Origin: Marinobacter bryozoorum
GTDB taxonomy: Bacteria > Pseudomonadota > Gammaproteobacteria > Pseudomonadales > Oleiphilaceae
NCBI RefSeq assembly: GCF_023156245.1
Contig: NZ_JAKZAH010000005.1
Span: forward strand, 62,001-126,000
DNA: 64,000 nucleotides
Direction: 5' to 3'
Shown: piece by piece, positions 61,388 through 64,000 of the stretch
Position numbering within the stretch: the stretch's first letter is position 1
Layout of the letters: every line of letters starts with the position of its first letter
The notes under the pieces: generated by a model
Databases searched by the model: none
Seen by the model: the letters and a program-made list of their open reading frames with translations, nothing else
What the model was told of the DNA's origin: nothing
Made by a program: the position numbers and the translations under genes

Positions 61388-61812
61388 GTACCCCCAACAA
61401 CAACCCGAAGCCAGGCTTCGGAATGGAGATCACCTTGAACAACCAGCTAACACACTTTTAAAGGCCGGTACCCACCACGCGGCTTTTGTGCCCTATGAAT
61501 CCGCGATGATGCTTTAGCAAACCACGCTGAACCAGATCCGTAGAAGGAGGCATCCAAATTTACCAGTAATCACCGGAACTACTGGCAGTAACCCGCGAGT
61601 TCGTAAAAAGGAATCTTTAAAACAACTTTGGCTACTCCGGCTTGTACAGCAAGAATTCCCTCAGTAATCTATAGAGCGCTCGCCCTATTTCGTCCATTAC
61701 GACGATGGCGCGTATGGCCCACGACGTCAAAATGGAACCTATACCAGACTGATCAGCATGGCCTCCATTCCACGGAGCGGCCTGCCAGTAAGACCCTTTG
61801 CCGGAGATAACA
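61388..61812. other. 425-base intergenic region between acyl-CoA ligase and dehydrogenase genes
   Basis: No convincing gene. It contains a CCGAAGC/GCTTCGG hairpin (61405-61421, 17 bases after the ligase stop, no T-run) and the second copy of the 21-base motif (61689-61709). A 60-codon plus-strand frame at 61628-61810 has no protein-like features. The composition is more AT-rich than the flanking genes around 61550-61640, as expected of promoter DNA. Confidence 0.5.
61689..61709 (+). promoter_or_regulatory. Repeated 21-base motif, copy 2 (upstream of the acyl-CoA dehydrogenase gene)
   Basis: TTCGTCCATTACGACGATGG followed by C; identical to copy 1 (59570-59590) at 20 of 21 positions and in the same orientation. 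Located 104 bases before the dehydrogenase ATG. Confidence 0.5.
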
Positions 61813-63021
61813 ATGACAAACACCAACATGGACCCGATCACAGACGACAGCTTCCCGGACCGGGCACGGGCGGAAGAGATTGCCGAGAAAGTTGAACGGT
61901 TTGTACGTGACGTTGTCATCCCCTATGAACACGACCCACGCCGGGACCACCACGACTGCCCCACCGACGAGCTGACCCAGGAAATGCGCGCCAAGGCCCG
62001 GGAGGCCGGCGTACTGACCCCCCATATCTTCCCGGAAGGGGGCCACCTGAGCCAGCGCGGTACCGCCATGGTGCTGATTCGCAGCGGCCTGTCGCCCCTC
62101 GGTCCGCTGGCCTGTAATACCGCCGCGCCGGACGAAGGTAACATGTTCCTGCTGGGCAAGATGGGCAGTGACCTGATCAAGGAACGCTTCCTCAAGCCCA
62201 TCGTGGCTGGCGAGAAACGCTCCGCTTTCTTCATGACCGAGCCGTCCCAGGAAGGTGGTGCGGGGTCTGACCCGTCCATGATGATGACCGAGTGCCACAA
62301 AGACGGCGACGAGTGGGTCATCAATGGTCGTAAGGCGTTTATCACCGGTGCCCAGGGCGCAGGTGTGGGCATCATCATGGCCAAGGCACCGGAAGGCGCC
62401 AGCATGTTCCTGGTTGACCTGCCCAACCCGGCCATCCAGATCGATAACGTGCCCAACACCATGGACAGCTCCATGCCGGGTGGCCACGCTACCCTGACCA
62501 TCAAGAACCTGCGAGTGCCGGAAGAGCAGATGCTAGGCGCCGCCGGCGACGGCTTCCGTTATGCCCAGGTACGCCTGGCACCGGCCCGCCTGTCACACTG
62601 CATGCGCTGGCTGGGTGCCTGTATCCGCGCCAACGAGATTGCCACCGACTACGTCAACCGTCGCATGGCCTTCGGCAAGCCGCTGATTGACCACGAAGGT
62701 GTCGGCTTCATGCTGGCCGAAAACAAGATCGACCTGCAGCAATGCCAGCTGATGATCGACTGGTGCGCCAGCGTGCTGGACCGGGGCGAACAGGGCGGCA
62801 CCGAAAGCTCCATGGCCAAGGTGGCAGTGAGTGAAGCGCTGATGCGCATTGCCGACCGCTGCGTCCAGGTCATGGGCGGCAACGGCCTGACCGAGCACAC
62901 CATCGTGGAACAGGTATTCCGTGAAATCCGCGCCTTCCGCGTATACGACGGCCCCACCGAAGTCCACAAGTGGTCCCTGGCCAAGAAGATCAAGCGTGAC
63001 TGGAAGCGCGATAACGGCTGA
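61813..63021 (+). CDS. Acyl-CoA dehydrogenase (ACAD10/11-like)
   Basis: 402 residues, FAD-dependent. FMTEPSQEGGAGSDPSMM (FAD-contacting loop), the C-terminal helical domain with FGKPLIDHEGVGFMLAENKI, VMGGNGLTEHTIVEQVFREI, and FRVYDGPTEVHKWSLAKK near the end. The segment where most acyl-CoA dehydrogenases have YEGT reads YDGP here, as in ACAD10/11-type enzymes. It introduces the double bond in beta-oxidation. I start at the ATG at 61813, with GGAG six bases upstream, rather than a TTG 15 bases earlier. A terminator follows at 63099. Confidence 0.92.
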   Translation: MTNTNMDPITDDSFPDRARAEEIAEKVERFVRDVVIPYEHDPRRDHHDCPTDELTQEMRAKAREAGVLTPHIFPEGGHLSQRGTAMVLIRSGLSPLGPLACNTAAPDEGNMFLLGKMGSDLIKERFLKPIVAGEKRSAFFMTEPSQEGGAGSDPSMMMTECHKDGDEWVINGRKAFITGAQGAGVGIIMAKAPEGASMFLVDLPNPAIQIDNVPNTMDSSMPGGHATLTIKNLRVPEEQMLGAAGDGFRYAQVRLAPARLSHCMRWLGACIRANEIATDYVNRRMAFGKPLIDHEGVGFMLAENKIDLQQCQLMIDWCASVLDRGEQGGTESSMAKVAVSEALMRIADRCVQVMGGNGLTEHTIVEQVFREIRAFRVYDGPTEVHKWSLAKKIKRDWKRDNG

Positions 63022-63098
63022 CAATCAACAACCGAACCCTTCGGTAACTTGCTGAAGTTGCCTCCTTGACCTGGACCATCTCCCGGTTCAAGGCCTCG

Positions 63099-63129
63099 CC
63101 CCGGTGCCTCTGGTATCGGGGTATTTTTT
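63099..63129 (+). terminator. Rho-independent terminator after the acyl-CoA dehydrogenase gene
   Basis: CCCCGGT (63099-63105) pairs with ATCGGGG (63115-63121, one G-T pair), followed by TATTTTTTT on the plus strand. It ends at the stop codon of the convergent LysR gene. Confidence 0.8.
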
Positions 63130-64000
63130 TATCCGGCGGGTGAGCCCACAAGCTGCTCAACCAGGAAGTCGATCATCAGCCGGACCTTGGCTGGCAAACG
63201 GCGATCCGGCGGAAACATCACATAAAGCCCGCCAAGCTCCACCAACGGCTGATCGAGCTCCAGTGACACCAGTTCACCCTTGGCAATCGCCCGGTCCACG
63301 ATAAAGTCCGGCTGGTAGATGATGCCCTGCCCTCCCACAGCCGCAGCCAGCAAGGCATCGCCATTGTTGGCTGTCAGATTGCCATGCACCGGCACCTTGA
63401 TATCCCCCTGGCGACCAAAGGCCCAGGTACCCTTGCCCTGCAGGGGAGATAAGGTATAGCCAAGGCAGTTGTGCTCAGCCAGGTCCGCCACCCGGCGAGG
63501 CCGGCCGTGCCGCGCCAGGTAGTCGGGTGAGGCACACACATACAGCTGACAGTTGCCCAGCCGACGGGCCTTGAGCGAACTGTCCGCCAGGTGACCAATA
63601 CGAATGCCCAGGTCCCAGCCTTCCCGTATCAGGTCATGCTGCGCATCGCTGAGCCCCACCTCTACATCGATTCCGGGATAACGACGACTGAACTCAGGTA
63701 ACAGGGGCGCAATAAAACGTGTGCCGAAGGAGTGGGGCAGATTCATGCGCAGTCGTCCGACGGCTTCCGTGCGCTGTACGCTGACTTCGGCTTCCGCTTC
63801 GTCCAGCTCCTGCAGAATGCTGCGGCACGACTCCAGGAACTCCGTGCCCGCATCCGTCAGTGTCAGCTTGCGGGTGGTGCGGTGCAGCAACTTCACGCCC
63901 AGCCGAGCCTCCAGCGCATCCATATGCTTGGTAGCCATGGCCGGAGACATGTCCATCACACGGCCGGCAGCAGAAAGACTGCCATGGGTGGCCGCCTGTA
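63129..64000 (-). CDS. LysR-family transcriptional regulator (N-terminus beyond the window)
   Basis: At least 289 residues are visible; the gene runs off the right edge. The truncated N-terminal helix-turn-helix is recognisable in HGSLSAAGRVMDMSPAMATK and ALEARLGVKLLHRTTRKLTL; the frame stays open to position 64000 with no stop. The periplasmic-binding-protein-like effector domain follows (LVLEQ-type ends in PPDRRLPAKVRLMIDFLVEQ). It belongs to the CrgA/DhcR-like LysR group by the RTTR motif. Target and inducer are unknown; the acyl-CoA genes next to it point the other way and converge on it. Confidence 0.93.
   Translation of the reverse strand, partial: QAATHGSLSAAGRVMDMSPAMATKHMDALEARLGVKLLHRTTRKLTLTDAGTEFLESCRSILQELDEAEAEVSVQRTEAVGRLRMNLPHSFGTRFIAPLLPEFSRRYPGIDVEVGLSDAQHDLIREGWDLGIRIGHLADSSLKARRLGNCQLYVCASPDYLARHGRPRRVADLAEHNCLGYTLSPLQGKGTWAFGRQGDIKVPVHGNLTANNGDALLAAAVGGQGIIYQPDFIVDRAIAKGELVSLELDQPLVELGGLYVMFPPDRRLPAKVRLMIDFLVEQLVGSPAG

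Noticed and set aside
61628-61810. 60-codon plus-strand frame before the acyl-CoA dehydrogenase gene
   Set aside because: Basic, low-complexity translation with no ribosome-binding site; it runs through the candidate regulatory motif.
1-64000. tRNA, rRNA, CRISPR arrays, insertion sequences, prophage or defence genes
   Set aside because: None recognised on reading; no transposase, integrase, cas gene or regularly spaced repeat array was seen.

Overview
The window reads as chromosomal DNA of a polarly flagellated marine gammaproteobacterium, most likely Marinobacter or a close relative. I infer this from the Pseudomonas-like order of the flagellar, chemotaxis and ccm genes, the FleQ/FleS/FleR regulators, the ParC/ParP polar chemotaxis genes, the lexA-sulA neighbourhood and the even, fairly high GC content. 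No database search was possible, so the genus is an inference. Gene starts were adjusted by hand where a Shine-Dalgarno sequence or family alignment argued against the longest frame.

Layout. (1) 1-3605, minus strand: cytochrome c maturation operon ccmABCDE and the start of ccmF, behind a hairpin-rich leader. (2) 3778-5475, plus strand: a second FliK-like protein and a stand-alone FlhB C-terminal domain (FhlB). (3) 5490-20121, minus strand: flhA-flhF-fleN-fliA, then cheY-cheZ-cheA-cheB, motC-motD, parC-parP, cheW and a DUF2802 gene. (4) 20316-22257, plus strand: upp-uraA (uracil salvage and uptake), inserted between flhA and flhB. (5) 22517-43649, minus strand: fliT, fleQ, fleS-fleR, fliE-J, an hsbA-hsbR-hptB signalling module, fliK, fliL-R and flhB. 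(6) 43824-45698: two small conserved genes, then sulA and lexA. (7) 45935-48411, plus strand: a tightly overlapping amidoligase / class I glutamine amidotransferase / SIMPL-domain operon, divergent from lexA across candidate SOS boxes. (8) 48450-53953, minus strand: tamA-tamB. (9) 54054-64000: a pore-less voltage-sensor-like membrane protein with an amidase, an orphan TRAP binding protein, a DUF302 protein, an unknown small protein, a hotdog thioesterase, an acyl-CoA ligase, an acyl-CoA dehydrogenase and an edge-truncated LysR regulator.

How it works together. FleQ, apparently transcribed from a sigma-70 promoter, should switch on sigma-54 promoters; seven sites with the exact GG-N10-GC spacing are visible upstream of cheW, cheY, flhA, fliL, fliK, fliE and fleS. 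FleSR, FliA and the Hsb phosphorelay then act on later steps. FlhF, FleN, ParC, ParP and a CheA with three copies of an acidic linker motif would place flagellum and chemosensory array at the pole.

The most unusual items are the voltage-sensor-only protein, the amidoligase operon beside the SOS boxes, the repeated CheA linker motif, a 21-bp near-identical sequence upstream of both the acyl-CoA ligase and acyl-CoA dehydrogenase genes, and several elaborate palindromic intergenic elements in the flagellar region.
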